Below are positions 8,349 through 16,957 of a DNA stretch of 64,000 nucleotides, piece by piece (positions within the stretch are counted from its first letter, which is position 1; each line of letters opens with the position of its first letter). The notes under the pieces are model-generated. The model did no database searches. It worked only from the letters and a program-made list of their open reading frames with translations, and had not been told where the DNA came from. A program made the position numbers and the translations under genes. The stretch is from positions 1-64,000 of the forward strand of contig NZ_JBNAGF010000001.1 of NCBI RefSeq assembly GCF_049801055.1, in the 5' to 3' direction. This DNA comes from JBNAGF01 sp049801055 (GTDB taxonomy: Bacteria; Pseudomonadota; Alphaproteobacteria; Rhodobacterales; Rhodobacteraceae).

Positions 8349-10400
8349 TTAGGTTTTTTTGGTGGTCTTGCGGAAGGGTCTGGCCTCTCCGCCCTTGCCG
8401 TGCACGCGTCGTGAAGGCTGCCCAACTTTGGATTTACTCTTTGACGAATGCCGGGCTTTCCCTGTGCGCAATGATTTAGACGTGTCCAGCACGTTTTTGT
8501 CTCGGTTTTGTTGCTTGCCCGGTTTTGCGCTCGATTTTGCTTTTGGCTCTATGCCGTCGGTCTGGCCTTTCGGCTTTGCGTCCAGTGGCCTTTTGTCTTT
8601 GCTCTTGAGTTTACGAGCGGTCTTTTCAGGCTGCTGGACCTTGGGCTTCGCCTGTTTGGGTGCGGGTTTGGCGATGTAATCAGCCTGATCTCGTTTGTGT
8701 GCAGGTTTTGATTGCTTGTCAGAGCGGCTTTTGCGCTGGTCCGCAGGCGCCTGGGCTGGCCGCGGTTCCGCGGGTGGCCCTTTGGGCGACGCGTCGAAGT
8801 CTGGAACGCCTTCCAATTCCGTAAGGGCCGCCCCTTGTTCGAGTGCCAGGCCTTTGCCCAACTCTTGTTTCATCGTCGGCACGGCCTCATCGGCGATCTC
8901 AACGAATGTTTCTTGATACTGGACGCGAATGGCGCCGATCGCGCTTTTGCTCAGGCCTGCGTTACGGCAGAGCATGGGCAGCAGCCAACGTGGCTCTGCG
9001 CGATGTTTGCGCCCAAGAGAAAGCGAAAACCACGTGCTCGGACCAAAGGCGGCATGATCTGTTTTTGGGCGCTTTCCGGGCTCGGGCACTGCGCCCAGTA
9101 TCTCGGGGGCTGAGTTCTGCTCCCGGTAAAGGCGCAAATACGCAGCGACCACTTGTTCGGGCTTTCTTCCGGAGAGCAGTCGTTCAGCGAATGCGGCCTC
9201 CTCGGCGCTGAGCGGCTCATTCAGAGCGGGATCGGCGATGATGCGTTCCTCCTCCCGTTCAAGCACCTCTTCCGCAGATGGAGGCGACCCCCACGTTGCA
9301 GTTAGCTTTGCCGTCTTGAGCAACCTTTGCGCCTTCGAGCGATGGCGCCCAGGTACGATCAAGATCGACTGACCCTTGCGGCCCGCGCGGCCCGTCCGGC
9401 CAGATCGGTGAAGTAACGTTTCGGCATTTGACGGCAGATCCGCATGGATCACCAATTCCAGGCCCGGAAGATCAATCCCGCGCGCCGCAACATCTGTGGC
9501 TACACAGACATGGGCGCGGCCATCCCGCAATGCCTGCATGGCATTGCTGCGCTCGGCCTGACTGAGCTCCCCGGAGAGAGAGACAACCTTGAACCCCCGG
9601 TTAGAGAACTTCGCCGTCAATCGAGCCACCATAGCGCGGGTATTTGCAAAGACGATCGCAGTTTGGGCAGCATGAAAACACAGCAAATTGATGATCGCCT
9701 TTTCGATATCCGACGGCGCGACGTTCAACGCACTATAGGCAATGTCGGCGTGCTGTGCCTCTGTGCTGCCGATCTTGAGGCGGTGCGCGTCTTCTTTCTG
9801 GTAGGTTTGGGCGAGTTTGGCGATACCACGGGGGACAGTGGCCGAGAACATCAAAGTTCGCCGGGTCTGAGGGGTTTGATCGAGGATGTATTCAAGATCC
9901 TCGGCAAAGCCCATATCCAGCATCTCATCGGCTTCATCAAGGACGACGGCCCGTATGTCACTGAGGTCAATGGCGCCACGCGTGGCATGATCGCGCAATC
10001 GGCCGGGAGTTGCGACGACGACATGCGCGCCGCGCTCCAACGCGCGACGTTCCGTGCGGGTGTCCATACCGCCTACCGCTGACGCCGTCACAATCCCCGC
10101 TTGTTCAAAAAGCCAGTCAAACTCACGGCGCACTTGCAGCGCCAATTCCCGCGTTGGCGTGATAATGACAGCAAGTGGTGCCGCCGGTCGCCCAAATCTG
10201 CCATCCTCATCCAGCAGCTCATGGGCGATGGTCAGGCCGAAGCCGACGGTTTTCCCCGATCCGGTCTGCGCAGAGACAAGCAGGTCTTTGCCGCGCAGAC
10301 CCTCGTCCATTACCGCTATCTGCACCGGAGTAAGCTCGCTATAGCCCTTTCCCTGAAGCGCTGCCGACAGCGATTGCGGGAGGTTTTGAAAGTCTTGCAT
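8349..10400 (-). CDS. DEAD-box RNA helicase with DbpA-type RNA-binding domain
   Basis: ATP-dependent RNA helicase of 683 residues. Motifs: Q motif (about residues 18-27), AQTGSGKT (44-51), PTRELA (82-87), TPGR (131-134), DEAD (155-158), SAT (186-188) and HRSGRTGRAGRKG in the second RecA domain. A DbpA/CsdA-like RNA-binding domain follows at about 460-535 (WFSLSLGRKHRAEPRWLLP). The last 130 or so residues are a Lys/Pro/Gln/Ser-rich basic tail, probably disordered and RNA-binding. Likely role: ribosome assembly or mRNA decay, possibly at low temperature. ATG 10400 opens the protein right before the Q motif. Confidence 0.9.
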   Translation of the reverse strand: MQDFQNLPQSLSAALQGKGYSELTPVQIAVMDEGLRGKDLLVSAQTGSGKTVGFGLTIAHELLDEDGRFGRPAAPLAVIITPTRELALQVRREFDWLFEQAGIVTASAVGGMDTRTERRALERGAHVVVATPGRLRDHATRGAIDLSDIRAVVLDEADEMLDMGFAEDLEYILDQTPQTRRTLMFSATVPRGIAKLAQTYQKEDAHRLKIGSTEAQHADIAYSALNVAPSDIEKAIINLLCFHAAQTAIVFANTRAMVARLTAKFSNRGFKVVSLSGELSQAERSNAMQALRDGRAHVCVATDVAARGIDLPGLELVIHADLPSNAETLLHRSGRTGRAGRKGQSILIVPGRHRSKAQRLLKTAKLTATWGSPPSAEEVLEREEERIIADPALNEPLSAEEAAFAERLLSGRKPEQVVAAYLRLYREQNSAPEILGAVPEPGKRPKTDHAAFGPSTWFSLSLGRKHRAEPRWLLPMLCRNAGLSKSAIGAIRVQYQETFVEIADEAVPTMKQELGKGLALEQGAALTELEGVPDFDASPKGPPAEPRPAQAPADQRKSRSDKQSKPAHKRDQADYIAKPAPKQAKPKVQQPEKTARKLKSKDKRPLDAKPKGQTDGIEPKAKSSAKPGKQQNRDKNVLDTSKSLRTGKARHSSKSKSKVGQPSRRVHGKGGEARPFRKTTKKT

Positions 10401-10874
10401 GAGTCACCACCGGTCAGGAAAGGCCTCGGCGATAGCGACATTTTCAGCTGATGTATAGCCACCAAATTGTTTCGGAAAACGCGGGCAAGGGGTCGTCACA
10501 GGCAAAAAAACGCTATCCACAGCGAAGAAAAACAAAAAAGGGCAACTCTGCCGGCTGCAAACGCAGCATTTGACGACAGCGCCCAAGGTCCGCTGTTGGG
10601 CGGATGCAAATTTCTTTAGGCTTGTTTGACTGTCCGCTTCGTGCCGCTATGCGGTCGTCGGGCCAGTTTTGTAGACAGTCCGTTGCCGTTAAGCTTGAAT
10701 ACAGCTATCGGTCCTGACCCTAAGAGCTTTTGTCCGCTCCGTCGAAAACTGATAGTCGACGAACTCTTGGGCGCCTGAATTAGGGTCCGGTGGTGGCTAG
10801 ATGCAAACCGGCGATGACCGAGAATGGATCTCGGCCATAAACGTGAACTAAAGATTTTGTTTAGTTCAAGACAG
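10401..10874. other. Long intergenic region next to tRNA-Arg
   Basis: About 470 bases between the helicase start and the 3' end of tRNA-Arg. It must contain the helicase promoter and carries a perfect hairpin beside the tRNA (10845-10867). No convincing open reading frame is present on either strand. Its composition and position make it a candidate boundary of an integrated element. Confidence 0.4.
10845..10867 (-). terminator. Hairpin after tRNA-Arg
   Basis: GAACTAAA (10845-10852) and TTTAGTTC (10860-10867) form a perfect 8-bp stem with a 7-base loop, starting 7 bases after the CCA end of tRNA-Arg. It lacks a strong T run, so it may end transcription or guide 3' processing. Confidence 0.5.
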
Positions 10875-10951
10875 TGGCGACCCCGGAAGGACTCGAACCC
10901 TCAACCTGCTGATTAGAAGTCAGCTGCTCTATCCAGTTGAGCTACGGGGCC
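10875..10951 (-). tRNA. tRNA-Arg(TCT)
   Basis: Full cloverleaf of 77 bases including encoded CCA. The acceptor stem pairs GGCCCCG with CGGGGTC (one G-T pair), the D-arm is GCTC...GAGC, the anticodon stem is GCTGA/TCAGC with loop CTTCTAA giving anticodon TCT, and the T-arm has GGTTCGAGT-like sequence. The 3' end faces the accessory stretch, and arginine tRNA genes are frequent integration targets. Confidence 0.95.
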
Positions 10952-11075
10952 GCGCTGTAGTGGATCGGAAGATCCAACCAGATCTCTCATAGTGGTGAAT
11001 TCAGCGAGACGCAAAACGAAATTCGGGTTGAGCCCTGCGATCAGGTGACAGCGGGTTGTTGGGCTCGGTTTTCCT

Positions 11076-11549
11076 TCATACTCGTTTCATTTCCAACCGC
11101 ATAAATGCGCTGTTGGGGTCGGGTTCATAGCCGAAAATGGGGCCGCAATAGGCATAGCCCAGCGACTCGTACAATGCACGGGCCGCTGTGTATTCCGGCA
11201 GATGGTTCGCACCGGTTTCCAGAACCAGGGCATCTGCTCCGGCCATCTCCGCGACACCGTGCAAATGCTCCATCAATTGCCGGGCAAGGCCGCGGCCTCG
11301 GGCGGCCTTGGCGACGTGAACGGATTTGACTTCAAGCGTATTGTCCGGCAGCGTTTTTAACGCACCGCACGCGACCGGCGAACCTGCCTCATATGCAACC
11401 CAAAGCCGGATCTTCGGTTGGCACAAGTCCGCGATGTCCAGTGTGTGATTGCTTTCCTGTGGCCCGGCATCCTGCGAATGGCTCAGATGCGCTGCCAGCA
11501 AAGGGCGCAAATCTTCTGATCTCGGATCGGCAACCCGGATCTCGATCAT
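11076..11549 (-). CDS. GNAT-family N-acetyltransferase
   Basis: Protein of 157 residues with a GNAT fold. The acetyl-CoA binding motif A reads VKSVHVAKAARGRGLARQL (about residues 74-92), and motif B ends with ALYESLGY (about 126-133). The N-terminal RVADPRSEDLRPLL is typical of small-molecule acetyltransferases of this type. It begins two bases after the stop of the upstream NDUFS4-like gene and is probably cotranscribed with it. The substrate is not evident. Confidence 0.85.
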   Translation of the reverse strand: MIEIRVADPRSEDLRPLLAAHLSHSQDAGPQESNHTLDIADLCQPKIRLWVAYEAGSPVACGALKTLPDNTLEVKSVHVAKAARGRGLARQLMEHLHGVAEMAGADALVLETGANHLPEYTAARALYESLGYAYCGPIFGYEPDPNSAFMRLEMKRV

Positions 11550-11551
11550 GT

Positions 11552-11863
11552 TCAGTGGGTCCAGGGGGCGCGGCGGTCGGTTGCAAAATTCTCGCCATAG
11601 CCACGCGGACGAATGTTGGCTTTGCGGGTTTTGGGTTCGAAAACCTCAGCCTCGATGTCGTTTGCCTCGGCATATTCGAGCGCGGCTTCCTTGCTTTCAA
11701 AACGCATCCGAACCTGACTTTGGGTATCGGTGCTAGACGTCCAGCCCATCAGGGGGTCGACTTCGCGCGAAGAGGCCGGGGCATATTCCAGCACCCATTT
11801 CCGGGTTTTGGCCATGCCAGAAGTCATGGCATTCCGGGCCGGTTTATAGATCCGTGCGCGCAT
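11552..11863 (-). CDS. NDUFS4-like complex I accessory subunit
   Basis: Protein of 103 residues starting MRARIYKPARNAMTSGMA, the conserved opening of the ETC complex I subunit family (homologous to mitochondrial NDUFS4/18 kDa subunit). Further family signatures are WVLEYAP and DPLMGWTSSTDT, followed by FESKEAALEYAE. In alphaproteobacteria this protein stabilises NADH:quinone oxidoreductase at the peripheral arm. Start ATG 11863 has a strong AAGGAG six bases upstream; longer forms lack this. It precedes the GNAT gene by two bases. Confidence 0.9.
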   Translation of the reverse strand: MRARIYKPARNAMTSGMAKTRKWVLEYAPASSREVDPLMGWTSSTDTQSQVRMRFESKEAALEYAEANDIEAEVFEPKTRKANIRPRGYGENFATDRRAPWTH

Positions 11864-11977
11864 TTCGGTCTCCTTCAAGTTCGGGCCTGCCGGGCAGGCA
11901 CAGGACTCGCGTCCTGATCTATATGCGTGACCGGCGCAAAGACGGCAAGGCGCCTTTTGCCTCAGTTTTCCCGCCGC

Positions 11978-13993
11978 TCAAATCGCAGCCAGCCCGCGCC
12001 CTTTGAGCAACGCGTCCACACCGGGCAGGCGGCCACGGAATGCGGTGTAAAGGTCTTCGGCCTCTCGTGATCCACCGGTCGACAGAATATGCGTCTCCAG
12101 CGCATTTGCACGTTCCGGATCGAACGGACCTTCGGCTTCTTCAAAGGCTGAAAAGGCGTCGGCATCCATCACCTCGGACCACATATAGCTGTAGTAGCCC
12201 GAGCTGTAGCCGTCCCCAGCAAACACATGCGCGAAATGCGGGGTCGCATGGCGCATTCCAATGGCACGGGGCATGCCGAGCTCGTTCAGAACTTCGGTTT
12301 GTTTTTTGATGGGATCGGACGGGGCAGGGCCGTCGTGAAAGGCCAGATCCACAAGAGCCGAGGCCACATATTCCACCGTCTGGAAGCCCATGTCGAAATT
12401 GGCCGCGCCCAGAACCTTGTTCAGCATCTCTTGCGGCATCGTCTCGCCGGTTTCGGCATGCGTGGCAAATTCTGCCAGGACCTCCGGAACCTCGAGCCAG
12501 TGCTCATATAGCTGGCTCGGCAGCTCAACGAAATCACGGGCCACGGATGTGCCCGAAATGCTTTCATAGGTCACGTTGGAGAGCATCTGGTGCAGAGCGT
12601 GGCCGAATTCGTGAAACAACGTGCGGGCATCATCGTATGACAAAAGCGCCGGATCGCCCTTTGCGAAGTTGCATACGTTGATCACTACGGGTGTCTGCAC
12701 CTTCGGAAACCGGGCCTGCGAACGCATTGCCGAACACCACGCACCTGACCGCTTTGAGCCACGGGCAAAGTAGTCTCCTATGAAAACAGCAAGATGACGG
12801 CCGTCGCGCGTTACCTCCCAGGCTTTGCAATCAGGATGGTAGAGGGGGACATCCAGCGGATTGAAATTCAGCCCGAATAGCCGCGTCGCACAGGAAAAGC
12901 ACGCGTCGATCATGCGGTCCAATTGCAGGTAAGGCTTCAGAGCGGCCTCATCGAGGTCGTGCTCGGCTTTGCGGCGCTTTTCGGCGTAGTAGCGCCAGTC
13001 CCAAGGTTCCAGATCGCCGTTGATCCCGTCGGCATGCATCATCCCTGACAGAACTCCGGCATCGCGTTCCGCCATTGCTCTGGCCGGGCCCCAGACGTCC
13101 ATCAATAGCTTTCTTACTGCGTCGGGTGTTTTGGCCATCTCGGTTTCAAGCTTGTATTCCGCGAAGTTGTCGTATCCCAACAGGCGGGCCCGTTCCTCGC
13201 GCAGCTCAAGGATTTCCTTGGCAATGGCGCGGTTGTCGGTTTCCCCACCATTTGCACCGCGCGCCGCCCAGGCCTTGTATGCGGTTTCCCGCAAGTCCCG
13301 CCGCGACGAAAACTGCAAAAACGGGACGATCAGCGATCGCGACAGCGTCACAACCGGACCACCGACGGCCTTTTCCTCTCCGGCGGCGCGGGCGGTGTCG
13401 ATAACGAAATCGGGCAACCCCTCCAGATCCTCTTCTGCAAGAGGCATGAACCAGTCACGTTCGTCGGCCAGCAGGTTCTGGGTAAAGGCGGTGCCCAGCG
13501 TCGCGAGCCTGCCCTTGATTTCCGACATACGCGCATCGTCATCGCCTTCCAGCGCGGAACCGGATCGGACAAAACCGCGGTGCGTCAGCAGTAACACCCG
13601 CGCTTGCTCTTCCGTCAGGGCAAGAGCATCACGGCTATTCCAAAGAGCCGCAACGCGCGCATACAACGCATTGTTCGATGATATCGCGGCAAAATGCGCA
13701 GCGAGCTTTGGGGAAAATTCGCGCTGCAGTTCTTCGCGTTTGGGATTGCTGTCGGCGCCCGCGACAGTGAAGAACGTGCCCAGAACGCGGTTCAATGCTT
13801 CGTCCGAGGCTTCCAGTGCTTCGATGACATTTTCAAATGTTGGCGCATCCGGGTTTGCGGCGATGGCATCGGTGTTGGCCTTGTGTTCAGCCAGTGCCTG
13901 TTCGAGCGCCGGCGCGAAATCTTCATCACTGATGCGGTCGAACGGGGCGATCTCGAAGGGGGTGGTCCACGGGGCAAGGATCGGGTTGGTCAC
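11978..13993 (-). CDS. M3-family oligopeptidase (Dcp/oligopeptidase A type)
   Basis: Zinc metallopeptidase of 671 residues, the usual size of the family. The active-site motif is FHEFGHALHQML (about residues 461-472), with the third ligand expected in the following helix (SISGTSVARDFVELPSQLYEHW, Glu). It degrades short peptides in the cytoplasm. The GTG start at 13993 is preceded by AGGAG at suitable spacing. Whether it is peptidyl-dipeptidase Dcp or oligopeptidase A (PrlC) cannot be settled by eye. It is a single gene, divergent from the Cys/Met PLP enzyme. Confidence 0.9.
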   Translation of the reverse strand: MTNPILAPWTTPFEIAPFDRISDEDFAPALEQALAEHKANTDAIAANPDAPTFENVIEALEASDEALNRVLGTFFTVAGADSNPKREELQREFSPKLAAHFAAISSNNALYARVAALWNSRDALALTEEQARVLLLTHRGFVRSGSALEGDDDARMSEIKGRLATLGTAFTQNLLADERDWFMPLAEEDLEGLPDFVIDTARAAGEEKAVGGPVVTLSRSLIVPFLQFSSRRDLRETAYKAWAARGANGGETDNRAIAKEILELREERARLLGYDNFAEYKLETEMAKTPDAVRKLLMDVWGPARAMAERDAGVLSGMMHADGINGDLEPWDWRYYAEKRRKAEHDLDEAALKPYLQLDRMIDACFSCATRLFGLNFNPLDVPLYHPDCKAWEVTRDGRHLAVFIGDYFARGSKRSGAWCSAMRSQARFPKVQTPVVINVCNFAKGDPALLSYDDARTLFHEFGHALHQMLSNVTYESISGTSVARDFVELPSQLYEHWLEVPEVLAEFATHAETGETMPQEMLNKVLGAANFDMGFQTVEYVASALVDLAFHDGPAPSDPIKKQTEVLNELGMPRAIGMRHATPHFAHVFAGDGYSSGYYSYMWSEVMDADAFSAFEEAEGPFDPERANALETHILSTGGSREAEDLYTAFRGRLPGVDALLKGRGLAAI

Positions 13994-14142
13994 AGGCAGG
14001 CTCCTGGGGAATGAGTGTTGCGCGATAAGCTAGGAGCGCAGGAAGGGTTGGTCCAGAGCAGAAAGTGGCCGCGCTTGTCGCCAACGGTCTTGTTTTGGTG
14101 TTCTCGCACAGTCACGGTTGCGGCAAACCGAAGGAGAAGCGC

Positions 14143-15354
14143 ATGACCCGCCTCAATCGCCCCGTCGGGCCGATGACAACCGCGATTCATTCCGGGGAGG
14201 CGCCCGACCCGGCTACCAATGCCTCGGCTCCCCCAATTCACATGTCGTCAACATATGTATCCGAGGACGTGTCCGGTTTCTCGGCCCATGACCTGACACC
14301 AGACAGCCCATACGCCTATTCGCGCTGGGCCAATCCGACGGTCGCGGGGTTGGAGGCAAAGATTGCGGCGATGCAGGGAACGGAGGCTTGTTTGTGCCTT
14401 GCATCTGGTATGGCTGCTGCAACGGCGATCTTCTTCACGTTCCTGTCGGCCGGTGATCATGTCGTTGTCTCGGATGTTTCCTATGCCGGAGTGGCAGAAC
14501 TGGCGCGCGATACGCTACCGCGCATGGGGATCGAGGTTTCAACGGTCGACATGTCCGATCTCGAAGCAGTTACGGGGGCGATCCGGCCAAACACCCGCCT
14601 CATTCATACCGAAACGCCGGTGAACCCAATCGGCCGCCTGACTGACCTTGCGGCGGTGTCCCGGCTGGCTCGGCAGGCGGGGGCGCTGTTGAGTTGTGAC
14701 GCGACCTTTGCCTCGCCACTTGGGATGGATGCGGTTGCGCTTGGTGTAGATCTGGTGATGCATTCCATCACGAAATACATAGGTGGCCACGGTGACGCCG
14801 TAGGCGGTTCGGTTGCCGGGCCGGCTGATCTGATCACTCAAATGCGAACCGAGGCCGCGATTCATCATGGCGGTGTGCTGTCGCCGTTCAATGCCTGGCT
14901 GATCTCTCGCGGAGCAGCCACGCTGCCTCTGCGGATGAAGGCCCACGAAGCCGGTGCGCAATCTGTCGCGGAGTGGCTGGAGGCTCATTCCAGAGTGTCC
15001 AAGGTGATCTATCCGGGCCTTGCCTCACACCCACAGGCCGATCTGGCTGCCCGGCAGATGACGAACATGTCGGGCATGGTATCCTTTCAGGTGGGTGATG
15101 CCGCCGCCGGGCGGTCAATTGCCCAGAACATGATCGACCGGCTTGAGGTGATTCATTACGCGGTTTCGCTGGGACATCATCGCAGTCTTGTCTTCTGGAT
15201 GGAAACCGAAGGGCTGATTGAAAGCTCGTTCCGGTTAGGCGGAAGCCAACTGGAAAGCTACCGGGCATATGCTGGTGACGGCATCATGCGCTTGTCAGTG
15301 GGATTGGAAGATGCCGAAGATCTGATCGCGGATCTCGACAGGGCGCTGTCCTGA
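14143..15354 (+). CDS. Cys/Met-metabolism PLP-dependent enzyme (gamma-lyase/synthase type)
   Basis: Fold-type I PLP enzyme of 403 residues of the cystathionine gamma-synthase/gamma-lyase/methionine gamma-lyase family. The PLP lysine is Lys211 in HSITKYIGGHGD, Asp186 contacts the PLP ring nitrogen, and YSRWANPT (59-66) supplies phosphate contacts from the neighbour subunit. Start ATG 14143 has AAGGAG eight bases upstream; an upstream in-frame start has none. The exact substrate (cystathionine, homocysteine or methionine) cannot be told from these residues. A T-rich hairpin follows the gene. Confidence 0.85.
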   Translation: MTRLNRPVGPMTTAIHSGEAPDPATNASAPPIHMSSTYVSEDVSGFSAHDLTPDSPYAYSRWANPTVAGLEAKIAAMQGTEACLCLASGMAAATAIFFTFLSAGDHVVVSDVSYAGVAELARDTLPRMGIEVSTVDMSDLEAVTGAIRPNTRLIHTETPVNPIGRLTDLAAVSRLARQAGALLSCDATFASPLGMDAVALGVDLVMHSITKYIGGHGDAVGGSVAGPADLITQMRTEAAIHHGGVLSPFNAWLISRGAATLPLRMKAHEAGAQSVAEWLEAHSRVSKVIYPGLASHPQADLAARQMTNMSGMVSFQVGDAAAGRSIAQNMIDRLEVIHYAVSLGHHRSLVFWMETEGLIESSFRLGGSQLESYRAYAGDGIMRLSVGLEDAEDLIADLDRALS

Positions 15355-15377
15355 GCCTGAATTGACATCGGGATGGA

Positions 15378-15410
15378 AAGGCGCGTGAAAAGCGCGATTT
15401 ATGCCTTTTT
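15378..15410 (+). terminator. Probable terminator of the PLP-enzyme gene
   Basis: AAGGC (15378-15382) pairs with GCCTT (15403-15407) around an inner GCGC pairing, followed by a T run. The right arm overlaps the last codons of the convergent moeB-like gene, which encode Lys-Lys-Lys-Ala. Confidence 0.5.
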
Positions 15411-16466
15411 CTTCGTGCGGCCACAAACCGGGCAATCTGGTCGGGGTGACAGGCTCACTTTTCGGCTTTCTCCATAGAGTCCGTCATAGATCAGCATTTC
15501 GCCACGTAGGGGCTGCCCGGCCCCTGCGATCACTTTTATTGCCTCAAGCGCCATCATCGAGCCCACCACGCCCGGCAACGGTCCGATCACTCCGGCTTCG
15601 GCGCAGGAAGGCGCAAGCCCCAGTGCGGGGGCTTCGGGAAAGATGCACTGATAGCACGGTGCGCCGCCGGCAGGGTCGAAGACGCTCAGCTGCCCTTCCC
15701 ATTGTGACAACGCGCCTGAAATCAACGGAATGCCAGCCTGCACCGCGGCTTCGTTGGCAAGGTAGCGGGTGGCGAAATTGTCGGTCCCGTCCAGCACCAG
15801 ATCATATTCCGAAAAAAGTTCAGCGGCGATGTTTGCCTCGAGACGGCGATGATAAGGGCGCACCACGACATTCGGGTTCTGTGCTTTCATCGCTTTTTGC
15901 GCGGAAAACACCTTGGGCAGGCTGATATCGGCGTGCCTGTGGATGACCTGCCTTTGCAGGTTTGCGTTCTCGACCACGTCGTCATCGATCACTCCGATAG
16001 TACCGACCCCTGCCGCAGCAAGATACTGCAGGGCAGGGGCCCCCAAACCCCCTGCGCCGATCACAAGGGTACGGGCTTCTTTCAGGCGTTTTTGGCCGGG
16101 TCCACCGATTTCTCGCAGCACGATGTGGCGGGCATAGCGCTCCAGTTCATCCTCTGCAAAAAGCCCGCCCGATTGCGGTCTTGGCTCTGGTGCTCGGGCC
16201 TGATGCTGTGCCGCAGCACGAGCTTTCAGAATAGAAACCCCTTTTGCATACAGGGCCGCCAACCCGGCAAACCCACCCAGGATCAGCCACAATGCGGGGG
16301 ATTGGCCTGTTGCTTCGCGCATGGGGTGGCCATCTGGCAGGGCAAATTGGATCGTCAGAACGAGCAGAAATAGCCCTGCAAGGCACAACATGCGGGCCTG
16401 TCTTCCGACACCAAGCGCCCAGCCAATGCCCCACAGTGCAGCGGCGAAAACAAGCACAAGCAGCAT
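15399..16466 (-). CDS. moeB: Membrane-anchored MoeB/ThiF-like E1 adenylyltransferase
   Basis: Protein of 355 residues that activates the C-terminus of a ubiquitin-like sulfur carrier (MoaD or ThiS) by adenylation. The N-terminal 85 residues hold two or three hydrophobic segments, absent from E. coli MoeB. The E1 domain follows: YARHIVLREIGGPGQ, nucleotide motif VIGAGGLGAPALQYL, DDDVVENANLQRQ, catalytic-Cys region PSCAEAGVIGPLPG, and zinc cysteines CYQC and CPVC. Its start overlaps the dut stop by one base (TGATG), so it is translated from the coaBC-dut-moeB unit. Role could be molybdopterin or thiamine sulfur transfer. Confidence 0.85.
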   Translation of the reverse strand: MLLVLVFAAALWGIGWALGVGRQARMLCLAGLFLLVLTIQFALPDGHPMREATGQSPALWLILGGFAGLAALYAKGVSILKARAAAQHQARAPEPRPQSGGLFAEDELERYARHIVLREIGGPGQKRLKEARTLVIGAGGLGAPALQYLAAAGVGTIGVIDDDVVENANLQRQVIHRHADISLPKVFSAQKAMKAQNPNVVVRPYHRRLEANIAAELFSEYDLVLDGTDNFATRYLANEAAVQAGIPLISGALSQWEGQLSVFDPAGGAPCYQCIFPEAPALGLAPSCAEAGVIGPLPGVVGSMMALEAIKVIAGAGQPLRGEMLIYDGLYGESRKVSLSPRPDCPVCGRTKKKA

Positions 16467-16921
16467 CAGCCTCTCCCGGTCGACCCAAATCCATCTGAGC
16501 CGCGATCGGTTTCGCTCAACGCCTCTCCGATTTCGAACGTGGCCTGAACCACAGGAGCGACGATCAGTTGCGCAATGCGGTCACCATGGGAAATCTCGAA
16601 CACGTCCTGACCGGCATTCATCACGATGATACCCAGCGGCCCGCGATAATCGCTGTCTATTGTGCCCGGAGTGTTGGGCAGCGTGACTCCGTGTTTCAGC
16701 GCCAAACCCGAGCGCGGCCGGACCTGAATCTCGTAGCCGGCCGGAATTTCGACCCGCAGCCCGGTCGGGATCAGGGCACGGGCACCCGGCGACAGAACAA
16801 CCGAGCCGCGATCGGGCAAGTTTGCCCGCACGTCCGCCCCGGCCGAACCTGCCGTTTCGTAAGACGGCAGCGGCACTGCCGGGTCTGCCCCTTTTTCCCG
16901 GATCATCCGGATGGAGATCAT
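16466..16921 (-). CDS. dut: dUTP diphosphatase (dUTPase)
   Basis: Trimeric dUTPase of 151 residues that hydrolyses dUTP to dUMP and pyrophosphate. All five motifs are visible: ETAGSAGADVRAN, RPRSGLALKHGV, GTIDSDYRGPLGI, GDRIAQLIV and the C-terminal arm RGSDGFGSTGRG. Start ATG 16921 (MISIRMIREKG) has GGGAGAG at good spacing; nine upstream codons are excluded. It lies between coaBC and moeB in the same direction. Confidence 0.95.
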   Translation of the reverse strand: MISIRMIREKGADPAVPLPSYETAGSAGADVRANLPDRGSVVLSPGARALIPTGLRVEIPAGYEIQVRPRSGLALKHGVTLPNTPGTIDSDYRGPLGIIVMNAGQDVFEISHGDRIAQLIVAPVVQATFEIGEALSETDRGSDGFGSTGRG

Positions 16922-16957
16922 GTGACTCTCCCGATTAGTGTTGCTCAAGTTTTGCGA

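Noticed and set aside
10404..10586. Open frame of 60 codons in the gap beside the helicase
   Set aside because: Cys-rich, no ribosome site and no family; overlaps the expected helicase promoter.
3652..10954. Direct repeat GGGGCCGCG at 3652-3660 and 10946-10954 as att sites
   Set aside because: Only nine GC-rich bases match, and the second copy lies at the 5' end of tRNA-Arg rather than its 3' end, where integration normally occurs.
14042..14142. SAM-type riboswitch upstream of the Cys/Met PLP enzyme
   Set aside because: The leader is only about 100 bases and I could not match the conserved core of SAM-II or related classes.
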